Origin: JBQTHI01 sp052390035
GTDB lineage: Bacteria > Actinomycetota > Acidimicrobiia > Spongiisociales > ZC4RG35
DNA: 14,387 bases
Direction: 5' to 3'
Assembly: GCA_052390035.1 (NCBI GenBank)
Contig: JBQTHI010000167.1
Location: 1 to 14,387 of the forward strand
The notes below the pieces were generated by a model. That model did not search any database, had not been told where the DNA came from, and saw nothing but the letters and a program-made list of their open reading frames with translations. This document shows, in pieces, positions 1-6,671 of this stretch. How positions within the stretch are numbered: the stretch's first letter is position 1; each line of letters begins with the position of its first letter. Made by a program: the position numbers and the translations under genes.

Positions 1-1156
1 CCACAAAGGGCAACGTGACGCTGGCCAGACCGCGGGCGTTGAAGTCCGGCTGGGCGTTGGCGAAACTCGAGGCGGCGAGCACATCACCGAGGCCAACGGC
101 CGCCACCAGGGTCGTGTCCTTAAACAGGCTGATGAACTGGCCCACCATCGCCGGGATCGTGGCACGCAACGCCTGGGGCAGCACGATCAATCGGGTCGTC
201 TTCCATCCAGGCAAACCGAGTGACTGCGCAGCCTCCGTCTGACCCCGCGGAACGGCTTGCAAGCCTCCCCTGATCACCTCGGCGATGTACGCGGCCTCGA
301 ACATGGTGATTGCCACCAACACTCGGGTGACGTCCGAGGGCCGCAGGTCAGAAGGAAGGAAAAAGCCGAGGGCAAACACTCCCATCAAGAGCAGCGTGAT
401 AAGCGGGACACCTCGGACAAGCTCGATATAGCCGACCGAGATGGCCCGCACGATAGGGAGTGTGGACCTGCGTCCCAACGCGAGCAGCATCCCGATCGGG
501 AAAGCGAAGAGGATTCCGGCGACGGTGAGAAAGAGGTTGAGCATGAAACCGCCCCACGTATCCCATCCCAGACCCGATGAGCTCAGCACGAAGTAGGCGG
601 CCAGCGGCATCAACGCCACCACACCTCTGAGCCAGACTCGAGGGCCGGTGGGAAGGGCCACCGCGGTCAGGTATCCACCGATCAAGACGCCGATCGCCGC
701 CGCGGTCACCAACAGCGGCCGGATGGTTTCGGTGAGCCCGAGGCAAACAACGACTAGAAGGGCCAGCGGCCAGAAACGGCGCAGGGCATGCCACCCCCCC
801 CGGAGCCCGAGCCGGGCGGGACTCGACATCCCCGCCTGGAGGGCACGTTCGGTGGTGCCTGCTCGTATCAAACCGGCCACCGCCCCGACCATGGCGGCGA
901 GAATCCACCCTGCCACCGCCACTCGCCACAGCTGGCTGCGGGGAAAAGCCCCGACCATGAAAAGGGCCAGGTTGACTCGGAGGATGCGGAACTCGGAATT
1001 GACCATGAAGCGGATCGCACCCGCGGTGAGTAAGGCGAATCCTCCTCCGGTCAGCACGGTGAGGACAGAGTCGAGGGGCGTAGAAAAGAGATGCGATCGT
1101 GCCCATGAGAGAGCAGTCGAGGGCCGCCGGCCAGCCGCGGGAGATGCCGCCACCAT
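1..1156 (-). CDS. aapM: AapM-like amino acid ABC transporter permease (3' end cut by window edge)
   Basis: Inner-membrane permease of a general polar/L-amino-acid ABC importer; it would pair with the AapQ-like permease just upstream. Reading the minus strand from an ATG at 1156-1154 gives an uninterrupted frame of 385 codons that runs off the left edge. Seen in it: hydrophobic segments, including one near residues 140-156 (from FWPLALLVVVCLGL) and several after residue 200, a GYIELVRGVPLITLLLMG-type stretch, and the EAA loop that contacts the ATPase at about residues 308-330 (EAAQSLGLPGWK, then LPQAL). The C-terminal part reads SLFKDTTLVAAVGLGD, a typical ending region of this family, so perhaps only a few tens of residues are missing. 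The start overlaps the upstream stop as TGATG, which implies translational coupling. The frame has no better upstream start. The family is clear; the exact substrate range is not. Confidence 0.85.
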   Translation of the reverse strand, partial: MVAASPAAGRRPSTALSWARSHLFSTPLDSVLTVLTGGGFALLTAGAIRFMVNSEFRILRVNLALFMVGAFPRSQLWRVAVAGWILAAMVGAVAGLIRAGTTERALQAGMSSPARLGLRGGWHALRRFWPLALLVVVCLGLTETIRPLLVTAAAIGVLIGGYLTAVALPTGPRVWLRGVVALMPLAAYFVLSSSGLGWDTWGGFMLNLFLTVAGILFAFPIGMLLALGRRSTLPIVRAISVGYIELVRGVPLITLLLMGVFALGFFLPSDLRPSDVTRVLVAITMFEAAYIAEVIRGGLQAVPRGQTEAAQSLGLPGWKTTRLIVLPQALRATIPAMVGQFISLFKDTTLVAAVGLGDVLAASSFANAQPDFNARGLASVTLPFV

Positions 1157-2328
1157 CAGCGGGTCACCAACCTCAACCGGCGGTTATAGATGTTCACCAG
1201 TAAAGAGATGCCGAGGCTGAACACGAGGTAGGCGGCCATCAACAAGAGGATCGACTGGGGAGCCGGTTGACCGTTACCAATCGCCTGAAAGGCGATGAGG
1301 GTGACCTCGGCGAAACCGATGGCAATCGCCAAGGAGGTGTTCTTTACGTAGTTCAGGTATTGGTTGATGATCGGCGGTAGGGCGATGCGGAGGGCCTGGG
1401 GAAGGACCACGAACCGAAGTCTCTGGAACCCTGACAAAGCAAGTGCATTGGCGGCCTCGGTCTGGCCTTTGGGCACGGCTTGAATCGAACCCCGAATGAT
1501 CTCGGCCACATGGCTAGAGGTGTAAAGAGTCAGGGCGCCCATCAGGGCGAAGTAGGCGCCGAGCCCGCGAAATCCCCCGGTCACCACCCGGCCCTCCAGG
1601 TTCGGCCTGCTCAGCGTGAGAGGCTGACCAAGAGCGACATAAGAAACCAGACCGACCAGGCCGAGAAGACCCAGGCTCCACATCCAACGGTGATGGGGGG
1701 CACCGGTCCTTTCTTGCACCCTGGTCCTCCACCACCACAACCCTGCAGAGACCAACGCTGTGATGCCGAGCAAGGTCATCAAGGTCGAGTGGTTGGGACC
1801 GGCGCTGAACCCGGGTACGTGAATCTCGAGGTTGCTGATCACGAACCAGCCGAAAGGCGTCGCCGGCCCCCGGGCGGGTGGCAGGCGGAGGATCACAGCT
1901 TGAAAGGCAAAAATCACCAGTAACAGGGGGGGAAGATTGCGCAGGACCTCGACATAGAGGGCGGCGGCCTTGGCGATGAGCCAGTTGGTCGACAGGCGGG
2001 CGGTCCCCACCAGCACTCCCAGCACAGTGAGAAGGGGCAGTCCGACCACGGCCAGGGCAAAGGTGTTGCGAACGCCGTTGAGAAGGGCCGCCAGCACCGA
2101 CGATCCCGGGTTGAAATCCGATCCGGCGATCCGGACCCCGAAAGGCTGGCTGAGAAACTGAAACCCTGTGCGGATCCCCCGCGCCCGGAGATTGTTGGTC
2201 AAGTTGAACCAGAGGACGTAGAAGATGATCCCCACCGCCACGAGCGCCGCCAATTGCAAGACCACCCTGATAACCCGAACGTCGCGCCATAGGGGAGTGC
2301 GGCGGGTAGATCGGCTCGTGGTGGGCAT
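1156..2328 (-). CDS. aapQ: AapQ-like amino acid ABC transporter permease
   Basis: Membrane permease of an Aap/Yhd-type general L-amino-acid importer. The 390-residue length and layout match the long AapQ subgroup rather than short HisQ/HisM permeases. It has an N-terminal helix at about residues 20-40, helices at about 85-110 and 125-147, a long insert at about 150-265 that carries two further hydrophobic stretches, then the conserved HVAEIIRGSIQAVPKGQTEAA region. The EAA motif is at residues 291-293, followed by LPQALRIALPPIINQYLN and KNTSLAIAIG. It lies 74 nt downstream of the binding-protein gene, with a strong hairpin in the gap, and overlaps the next permease as TGATG. The start ATG has an AGGAGT at 2341-2346, 12 nt upstream, which is slightly far for an ideal ribosome binding site. 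Q and M type permeases normally form a heterodimer. Confidence 0.9.
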   Translation of the reverse strand: MPTTSRSTRRTPLWRDVRVIRVVLQLAALVAVGIIFYVLWFNLTNNLRARGIRTGFQFLSQPFGVRIAGSDFNPGSSVLAALLNGVRNTFALAVVGLPLLTVLGVLVGTARLSTNWLIAKAAALYVEVLRNLPPLLLVIFAFQAVILRLPPARGPATPFGWFVISNLEIHVPGFSAGPNHSTLMTLLGITALVSAGLWWWRTRVQERTGAPHHRWMWSLGLLGLVGLVSYVALGQPLTLSRPNLEGRVVTGGFRGLGAYFALMGALTLYTSSHVAEIIRGSIQAVPKGQTEAANALALSGFQRLRFVVLPQALRIALPPIINQYLNYVKNTSLAIAIGFAEVTLIAFQAIGNGQPAPQSILLLMAAYLVFSLGISLLVNIYNRRLRLVTR

Positions 2329-2352
2329 CGATGCCGTCTTACTCCTGACCTG

Positions 2353-2381
2353 GAACCCGCCCCGGGCGCCGGGGCGGGTTC
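2353..2381 (-). promoter_or_regulatory. Strong intercistronic hairpin between aapJ and aapQ
   Basis: The two arms, 2353-2365 and 2369-2381, are perfect 13-base complements (plus-strand left arm GAACCCGCCCCGG) around a 3-base loop. The hairpin lies in the 74-nt gap just after the binding-protein stop. No T-run follows on the minus strand, so it is not a classic intrinsic terminator. Hairpins at this position in ABC operons are known to protect the upstream binding-protein mRNA from 3' exonucleases and so raise its level over the permeases. That role is inferred here. Confidence 0.75.
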
Positions 2382-2402
2382 ACAGTCACGGTCGAGGGTG
2401 GA

Positions 2403-3551
2403 TTATCTGAAAGGCGGCGAATAGATCAGCCCGCCCTGGGTCCAGAGGTCGTTGATGCCACGGCTGAGGCCCAGGGGAGTATCGGGCCCGACGTTGCGAT
2501 CAAAGATCTCGCCATAGTTGCCGACCGCCCTGATGACGTTGGCAGCCCATCCTTCAGGAAGACCCAGACCTGCGTCAAAGATCGTCGGTCCGCTGTCGCC
2601 TTCGATCTCGAGGCCGAGCAGACGCCGGATCTCGGTGCTCTCGGTATCGGTGAACGAGTCGACGTTGCCGGAGTTGATTCCCAACTCTTCGGCGATGATG
2701 GTTGCATTGATCACCCAGTCGATCGCCTGGGCCCACTGGGAGTCACCGTCGAGCACGGCCGGTCCGAGGGGCTCCTTGGAGAAGGTCTCATCGAGGATGG
2801 TCAATGCAGCCGGGCCTCCCTCTGCCTCAGGGAATGCCGATCTGACGCCGGCCAGCTGCGACTTGTCGGATGTCCAACCGTCGCATTGTCCGGCGACGAA
2901 AGCCGGCTGAAGCACCTCGTTCTCCTCGAAGGTCAGCGGTTCGTAGGGAATGTCAGCGAACCTCGTAGCCAGATTCAGCTCGGTGGTAGTACCCGAGAGG
3001 ACGCAGATGGCAGTGTTCGCCATATCCTCCATGGTCGTGAACCCGGAATCGGAGCGGACCATCATCCCCTGTCCGTCATAAAACGTGGTTCGCAGGAAGG
3101 TGGCTGCCTCGCCACCGTCTCGGCTGGCGGTATAGGTGGTGTTGCGGATCAGCACATCGATCTCCCCTGCCTGGAGGGCAGTAAATCTCTGCTGGGCCGT
3201 GAGCGGCACATATTCGACGGCTTCGGGATCACCGAGCACGGCGGCTGCCACTGCCCGGCAGAAGTCGATGTCAAAGCCCGAGCGAGTTCCATCGGGGTTG
3301 AGGAATCCGAACCCCGGAACCGCTTCGTTAACTCCGCATCGCACCGCCCCGCGTTCCATTACATCGGCCAGACGCGACCCGGTGGGAGCAGGCGCCGGAG
3401 TGGTGTCACCGGTAGCGGCAGTCGTAGCGGGCCCACCGGCGGCGGTGGTGGCAGGACCCCCGGCTGCGGCGGTGGTGGTGGTAGCGGCCTGCGTACACCC
3501 GACCATCACCAAGGCCAGCATCAACAGTGCCGGCAGCAGTTTGTTGCTCAT
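2403..3551 (-). CDS. aapJ: AapJ-like amino acid-binding lipoprotein
   Basis: Extracytoplasmic substrate-binding protein that delivers amino acids to the AapQ/AapM permeases. The 382-residue product starts with a lipoprotein signal peptide: hydrophobic residues 5-17, then lipobox VMVGC with lipidated Cys19. Next comes a low-complexity Ala/Thr/Gly/Pro linker (about residues 20-57) and a family 3 solute-binding domain beginning at SRLADVMERGAVRCGVNE. AapJ-type landmarks are visible: GFGFLNPDG, GFDIDFCRAVAAAVLGD, IDVLIRNTTYTASRD, FYDGQGMMV, CDGWTSDKSQLAG and the C-terminal LWTQGGLIYSPPFR. A GAGGAGG ribosome binding site supports the ATG. The gene ends in TAA exactly at the conserved family C-terminus, so TAA acts as a normal stop in this genome. 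It is the first gene of the operon with aapQ and aapM and is divergent from the sigma factor gene. Confidence 0.92.
   Translation of the reverse strand: MSNKLLPALLMLALVMVGCTQAATTTTAAAGGPATTAAGGPATTAATGDTTPAPAPTGSRLADVMERGAVRCGVNEAVPGFGFLNPDGTRSGFDIDFCRAVAAAVLGDPEAVEYVPLTAQQRFTALQAGEIDVLIRNTTYTASRDGGEAATFLRTTFYDGQGMMVRSDSGFTTMEDMANTAICVLSGTTTELNLATRFADIPYEPLTFEENEVLQPAFVAGQCDGWTSDKSQLAGVRSAFPEAEGGPAALTILDETFSKEPLGPAVLDGDSQWAQAIDWVINATIIAEELGINSGNVDSFTDTESTEIRRLLGLEIEGDSGPTIFDAGLGLPEGWAANVIRAVGNYGEIFDRNVGPDTPLGLSRGINDLWTQGGLIYSPPFR
3414..3461 (-). repeat. Two-copy GGPATTAA repeat in the AapJ linker
   Basis: Residues 31-38 and 39-46 of the binding lipoprotein are the same octapeptide, GGPATTAA, encoded by adjacent 24-base units. 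The two DNA copies use different codons for Gly, Pro, Ala and Thr, so this is either an old duplication or selection for peptide composition rather than a recent slippage event. It forms part of the flexible tether between the lipidated Cys and the binding domain. Confidence 0.8.
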
Positions 3552-3556
3552 TTAGA

Positions 3557-3563
3557 CCTCCTC
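3557..3563 (-). promoter_or_regulatory. Ribosome binding site of aapJ
   Basis: GAGGAGG on the minus strand lies 5 nt before the ATG at 3551. It is a strong Shine-Dalgarno match and fixes the start of the binding-protein gene. Confidence 0.8.
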
Positions 3564-3576
3564 GGTTACAGACGAC

Positions 3577-3595
3577 GGGTTTGGCGGCCAAACCC
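3577..3595. promoter_or_regulatory. Perfect inverted repeat, possible operator, in the divergent aapJ / sigma region
   Basis: GGGTTTGG (3577-3584) and CCAAACCC (3588-3595) are perfect 8-base complements around CGG. The site lies 13 nt upstream of the aapJ ribosome binding site and about 140 nt upstream of the divergent sigma factor start. It could be a dimeric repressor or activator site, or a leader hairpin in the aapJ mRNA. No T-run follows on either strand, so a terminator is unlikely. No regulator for it is identifiable in the window. Confidence 0.55.
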
Positions 3596-3632
3596 ATCGC
3601 CCGACCCTAGTCAGCCCAAAGGCAGGAGGCGG

Positions 3633-3663
3633 GGGAGAGGGCCGACTCGCCCGGGCCCTCCCC
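3633..3663. repeat. GC-rich imperfect inverted repeat in the divergent region
   Basis: GAGGGCC at 3637-3643 pairs with GGCCCTC at 3654-3660. Three further G-C pairs lie outside a single bulged A at 3636, and the loop is 10 bases. It falls in the 182-nt region between aapJ and the sigma factor gene. In such GC-rich sequence a stem of this size may arise by chance. No clear -35/-10 promoter could be assigned for either flanking gene in this region. Confidence 0.35.
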
Positions 3664-3733
3664 GACGGTGTCAGGCTGGCGACCGGCCGGGGCGCCTGGT
3701 CCAGAGGGCGGCCATAATGGGGGGACGGAACCG

Positions 3734-4318
3734 ATGCTCGACCTCGCCGACGCCGACCTCCTGAAATCGACCTCCCGCGGTGACTCCGAGTGTTTCGCGT
3801 CCTTCTTTCGACGCCACGTGGGATCGGTCACCCTCTATGCGGTACGGCGCTGCCCCAATCCGGAGGATGTGGGCGATCTGGTCGCAGAGACGTTTCTGGT
3901 CGCGCTTCAGGCCTCTGGCCGCTACATCCCGGAGCACGACTCGGCCCTTCCGTGGCTGTTTGGAATAGCGCGCCGGGTCCTCGCCAAGCAGCGGCGAAAG
4001 CTGGCAGGTGCCCGCCGGCTTCTCATCAAGACCAGCAACACTCATCTGTTGTTCACCGCCTCCGAAGAGGACGACATCGCTGCTGCGATCGACGCGGCTC
4101 GCCAATCGGCGCTCATCGAGGCTGCCCTGGGGAGCCTCAGTAAGGCCGAGCGCGAGGTGGTCGAACTGGTTGCCTACGACGGCCTTTCCCCCTCAGAAGT
4201 GGCAGTGGCATTAAGGGTGACTCCAAACGCCGCCCGCCTCCGGCTCTCCCGGGCGCGGCGTCACCTCCGGTTGGTCCTCGATCCCCCTCTCGAAGCCGAG
4301 CCCGGCCATGCGTTCTGA
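3734..4318 (+). CDS. ECF-type (sigma-70 family) RNA polymerase sigma factor
   Basis: Alternative sigma factor directing RNA polymerase to a small regulon. From the ATG at 3734 it is 194 residues, the usual ECF length. The sigma-2 region covers about residues 6-85 (RGDSECFASFFRRHVGSV, then CPNPEDVGDLVAETFLVAL and LPWLFGIARRVLAKQRRK). A linker at about residues 85-118 leads to the sigma-4 helix-turn-helix at about 119-175 (LIEAALGSLSKAEREVVELVAYDGLSPSEVAVALRV, then NAARLRLSRARRHLR). The frame is open from a GTG at 3668, but that 22-residue extension is Gly/Pro-rich and unlike the family, while GGGGGGA precedes the ATG; hence the downstream start. No region-1 or C-terminal SnoaL-type extension is present. 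The next gene overlaps it by 11 nt and encodes a small membrane protein that may control it. The signal it responds to is unknown. Confidence 0.87.
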   Translation: MLDLADADLLKSTSRGDSECFASFFRRHVGSVTLYAVRRCPNPEDVGDLVAETFLVALQASGRYIPEHDSALPWLFGIARRVLAKQRRKLAGARRLLIKTSNTHLLFTASEEDDIAAAIDAARQSALIEAALGSLSKAEREVVELVAYDGLSPSEVAVALRVTPNAARLRLSRARRHLRLVLDPPLEAEPGHAF

Positions 4319-4577
4319 TCCTCGAAATTTGCGAATGCGACGGCCGGATGAACCCGCGGTGCCCGGGTTCCGCGATCTTCTGGAGTCCCTCCTTCGCGAG
4401 GAGATCACCCGCAATCCTCCTCGACCGGCCCGCCGTCGTCGGCTTCCGATCGTGCGGTTCATGGCTCGTCCGGTGATGCCCGGCGTCATGGCCTTCGCCC
4501 TGGCGGTTGCCCTGTTGGGTGCATTACGCCCGCTTCCCACCCGGCCAGTGGTCCCGATCGCCACCGAAGTGCAGTAA
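4308..4577 (+). CDS. Small single-span membrane protein overlapping the sigma gene, possible anti-sigma partner
   Basis: I do not recognise a family with certainty. The 89-residue frame starts at an ATG 11 nt inside the sigma factor gene, which indicates translational coupling. It has a charged N-terminal part (residues 1-47, with FRDLLESLLREEI as a likely helix and an RPARRRR basic patch), one membrane segment at about residues 57-73 (VMPGVMAFALAVALLGAL), and a short Pro-rich tail. A cytoplasmic N-terminus, one helix and an outer tail is the layout expected of a membrane anti-sigma or sigma-associated protein, and actinobacterial ECF genes often have such a neighbour. No zinc-binding HxxxCxxC motif is present. 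The TAA at 4575-4577 may be premature, because the same frame continues with coding character to 4742. Function is inferred from context only. Confidence 0.6.
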   Translation: MRSDPRNLRMRRPDEPAVPGFRDLLESLLREEITRNPPRPARRRRLPIVRFMARPVMPGVMAFALAVALLGALRPLPTRPVVPIATEVQ

Positions 4578-4742
4578 GAGGCGCCCCGCCAATATTGGGT
4601 ACTGATCGCCCCGGTCGCCGACCCGCAGCCGATCTACATGCCGCAGGAAATCATTACCCGAGTGCCCCGATTTGTGAACTTCGTTTCGCCCACCGCCGCC
4701 GCCGAGCCCGACACGGACGTCATTCTCCCCGAGCGGGTCTGA
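4578..4742 (+). pseudogene. In-frame continuation of the small membrane protein beyond a TAA codon
   Basis: Directly after the TAA at 4575-4577 the same frame stays open for 54 codons and ends with TGA at 4740-4742. About 44 of the 54 third positions are G or C, and the product reads as an ordinary Pro-rich extracytoplasmic tail (QYWVLIAPVADPQPIYMPQE, later RFVNFVSPTAAAEPD). With the upstream part this would make a 144-residue protein. The next genuine feature is the stop of the convergent dxs gene 7 nt away, so the full frame fills the space between the neighbours. Likely explanations are a nonsense mutation or a base error in the assembly; readthrough is possible but unsupported. An internal ATG at 4638 could also start a 34-residue peptide. 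Confidence 0.5.
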
Positions 4743-4749
4743 CCACCAG

Positions 4750-6615
4750 TCACGATCGGCTCGCCAACAAGACCCCGATGTGATCGGTCACCCCATCGAC
4801 ATCGAGACCGACGTCGTGGAGCAACTCATCCACCGAGCCGGCCGGTAAGAACCGGTCGGGCAACCCCAGCACCGTGACCCGGCCGGTCAAGTCGGTCCCA
4901 GCCAAGCGCTCGAGCACCGCCGAACCAAAACCGCCCGAGATCACGTTGTCCTCGAGTGTCACCACCTGCTGGTAGCGAGCCACCCATTCCGCCAGGCGGG
5001 GATCGATCGGTTTAACCCATCGGGCGTTGATCACCCCGCAGCTGACGCCTTGGCCAGCCAAACCGGCGGCAGCCTTCTGGGCGATTTCCACCATCCGTCC
5101 CACGGCCAGAATCAGGACGTCCTCCCCCTCGGAGAGCTCCTCCCAAGTCCCCAGCGGAATCGGATCAGCCGGCAGTGGTGGTTGAGCCTGGGCCGCGGCC
5201 TTAGGAAACCGGATGGCAACGGGTCCTGGGTGATCGATCGCCGTCTGAAACATTCCCGCCAGCTCTGCGGGGTCGGCGGGGGCCCCTACCACCAGGTTGG
5301 GCACCATACGCAGGTAGGACAGATCGAAGACCCCGTGATGAGATGGCCCATCCTGTCCGGTGATTCCCGCCCGATCGATGAGGAACACAACCGGGAGGTC
5401 ATGCAAAGCGACGTCGGTGATGATTTGATCGAAGGCACGCTGCAGAAAGCTCGAGTAGATAGCTACCACCGGGCGATGGCCCGCCATTGCCATACCCGCC
5501 GCGAGAGTCACGGTGTGTTGCTCGGCGATCCCGGTGTCGATCACCCGATCGGGCATCTCGTCGGCCATCTCCTGCAACCCGGTGGAGGAAACCATCGCCG
5601 CCGAGATGGCTCTTAGGTCAGGGCGTCGTCGGGCGGCTTCAAGGACAACCCTCCCGGCAACATCGGTCATCTTCAACTCTGCCTTGCGAGCACGACCGGT
5701 AGCGACGTCGAAGCTGCTGACGCCGTGCAGCTTGTCCGTTTCGTCCTCGAGCGCCGGCTGATAACCCCGCCCTTTTTCGGTCACGACATGCACTATCACC
5801 GGCTCGCGGTATTCACGGGCCTTGAGAAAAGTCGCCTCAAGCTGGCGAAGATCGTGCCCGTCGATCCGTCCTGAATATTTGAGACCGAGCGTGTCGAACA
5901 CGGTCGAAGGCTCCAGGATCTGCTTGACAGCTTCCTTGAACCGGTTGGCCATTTCGTCGGCCGTTTCGCCGACGAGAGGGAGGCCGCGCAACATTCGGCC
6001 GAACATCCGCTTCATCCATTCGTACCTTGGATCGAGCCGGAGGTGGGCGAGGTTGGCCAGGGCTGCGAGTCCTCCAACCGTCGGCGCGTAAGAGCGGCCG
6101 TTGTCGTTGACCACGATCACCAGTTTGGGCGGTCGAGCGACCGCGATGTGGTTGAGTGCCTCGTAGGCCATTCCCCCGGTCAAGGCGCCGTCACCGACAA
6201 CGGCCACCGTCCAGTAGTCAGGATTGGTGAGAGCGTGGCCGAGCGCGTAAGAAAGAGCAGTCGAAGCGTGGCTGTTCTCGACAAAGTCGTGGGGGCTTTC
6301 CTCCCGGCTGGGATAACCAGAGAGCCCGCCGTAACGGCGCAGGGTGGGGAAACCCTCCATGCGACCGGTGACCAGCTTGTGGACGTAGGCCTGGTGGCCG
6401 ACGTCCCAGATGATTCGATCGTGAGGGCTCTCAAAGGCCCGATGCAGGGCCAAGGTCAGCTCGACCACCCCCAAATTCGGACTGAGATGACCACCTGTTT
6501 GGGCGATCTGTTCGATCAGAAACTGGCGGATCTCGCCACACAAATCGGCAAGCTGGGCTTCGTCGAGCCGACGAAGATCGGTCGGGCGTTTGATCCCCCG
6601 GAGTATCGAACTCAC
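4750..6615 (-). CDS. dxs: 1-deoxy-D-xylulose-5-phosphate synthase
   Basis: Cytoplasmic thiamine-diphosphate enzyme that condenses pyruvate and glyceraldehyde 3-phosphate, with loss of CO2, into DXP, the entry step of the MEP isoprenoid pathway. The product is 621 residues, the usual length. Visible landmarks: GGHLSPNLGVVEL with catalytic-region His43, WDVGHQAYVHK, ENSHAST, the ThDP-binding GDG at 141-143 running to NDN at 170-172, KYSGRIDGHD, the GIAEQH motif with cofactor-activating Glu365, and DRAGITGQDGPSHHG at about 414-428. The C-terminal transketolase domain follows from about residue 490. The start is GTG at 6615; an in-frame TAG just upstream rules out a longer form, and no clear Shine-Dalgarno sequence is seen. 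It lies 56 nt after the amino acid transporter ATPase on the same strand and converges with the sigma/membrane protein pair. Confidence 0.96.
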   Translation of the reverse strand: MSSILRGIKRPTDLRRLDEAQLADLCGEIRQFLIEQIAQTGGHLSPNLGVVELTLALHRAFESPHDRIIWDVGHQAYVHKLVTGRMEGFPTLRRYGGLSGYPSREESPHDFVENSHASTALSYALGHALTNPDYWTVAVVGDGALTGGMAYEALNHIAVARPPKLVIVVNDNGRSYAPTVGGLAALANLAHLRLDPRYEWMKRMFGRMLRGLPLVGETADEMANRFKEAVKQILEPSTVFDTLGLKYSGRIDGHDLRQLEATFLKAREYREPVIVHVVTEKGRGYQPALEDETDKLHGVSSFDVATGRARKAELKMTDVAGRVVLEAARRRPDLRAISAAMVSSTGLQEMADEMPDRVIDTGIAEQHTVTLAAGMAMAGHRPVVAIYSSFLQRAFDQIITDVALHDLPVVFLIDRAGITGQDGPSHHGVFDLSYLRMVPNLVVGAPADPAELAGMFQTAIDHPGPVAIRFPKAAAQAQPPLPADPIPLGTWEELSEGEDVLILAVGRMVEIAQKAAAGLAGQGVSCGVINARWVKPIDPRLAEWVARYQQVVTLEDNVISGGFGSAVLERLAGTDLTGRVTVLGLPDRFLPAGSVDELLHDVGLDVDGVTDHIGVLLASRS

Positions 6616-6671
6616 AACCGATAGAGACTACCGAGCCGCCAGCCGGACGCCAGACGGGAGACGGAGGAGCG

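Noticed and set aside
348..1106. Long minus-strand ORF of 252 codons with an Arg/Pro/His-rich product
   Set aside because: It is in a different frame inside the AapM permease, which has clear family motifs over the same bases; its composition is that of an out-of-frame reading of GC-rich coding DNA.
1514..2290. Minus-strand ORF of 258 codons
   Set aside because: Out-of-frame shadow of aapQ; no motif and biased composition.
3713..3718. CATAAT as a -10 box for the sigma factor gene
   Set aside because: No acceptable -35 hexamer lies 16-19 nt upstream, and it would give a leader of only about 10 nt. It is left unassigned.
3668..3733. GTG start giving the sigma factor 22 more residues
   Set aside because: The extra residues are Gly/Pro-rich and unlike sigma-2 N-termini; the ATG at 3734 gives a normal ECF length and has a purine-rich GGGGGGA upstream.
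2886..3764. Plus-strand ORF of 292 codons with a Gly-rich stretch
   Set aside because: Antisense to aapJ and its upstream region. The Gly/Arg-rich part is the reverse reading of the Ala/Thr linker codons, and aapJ itself is firmly identified.
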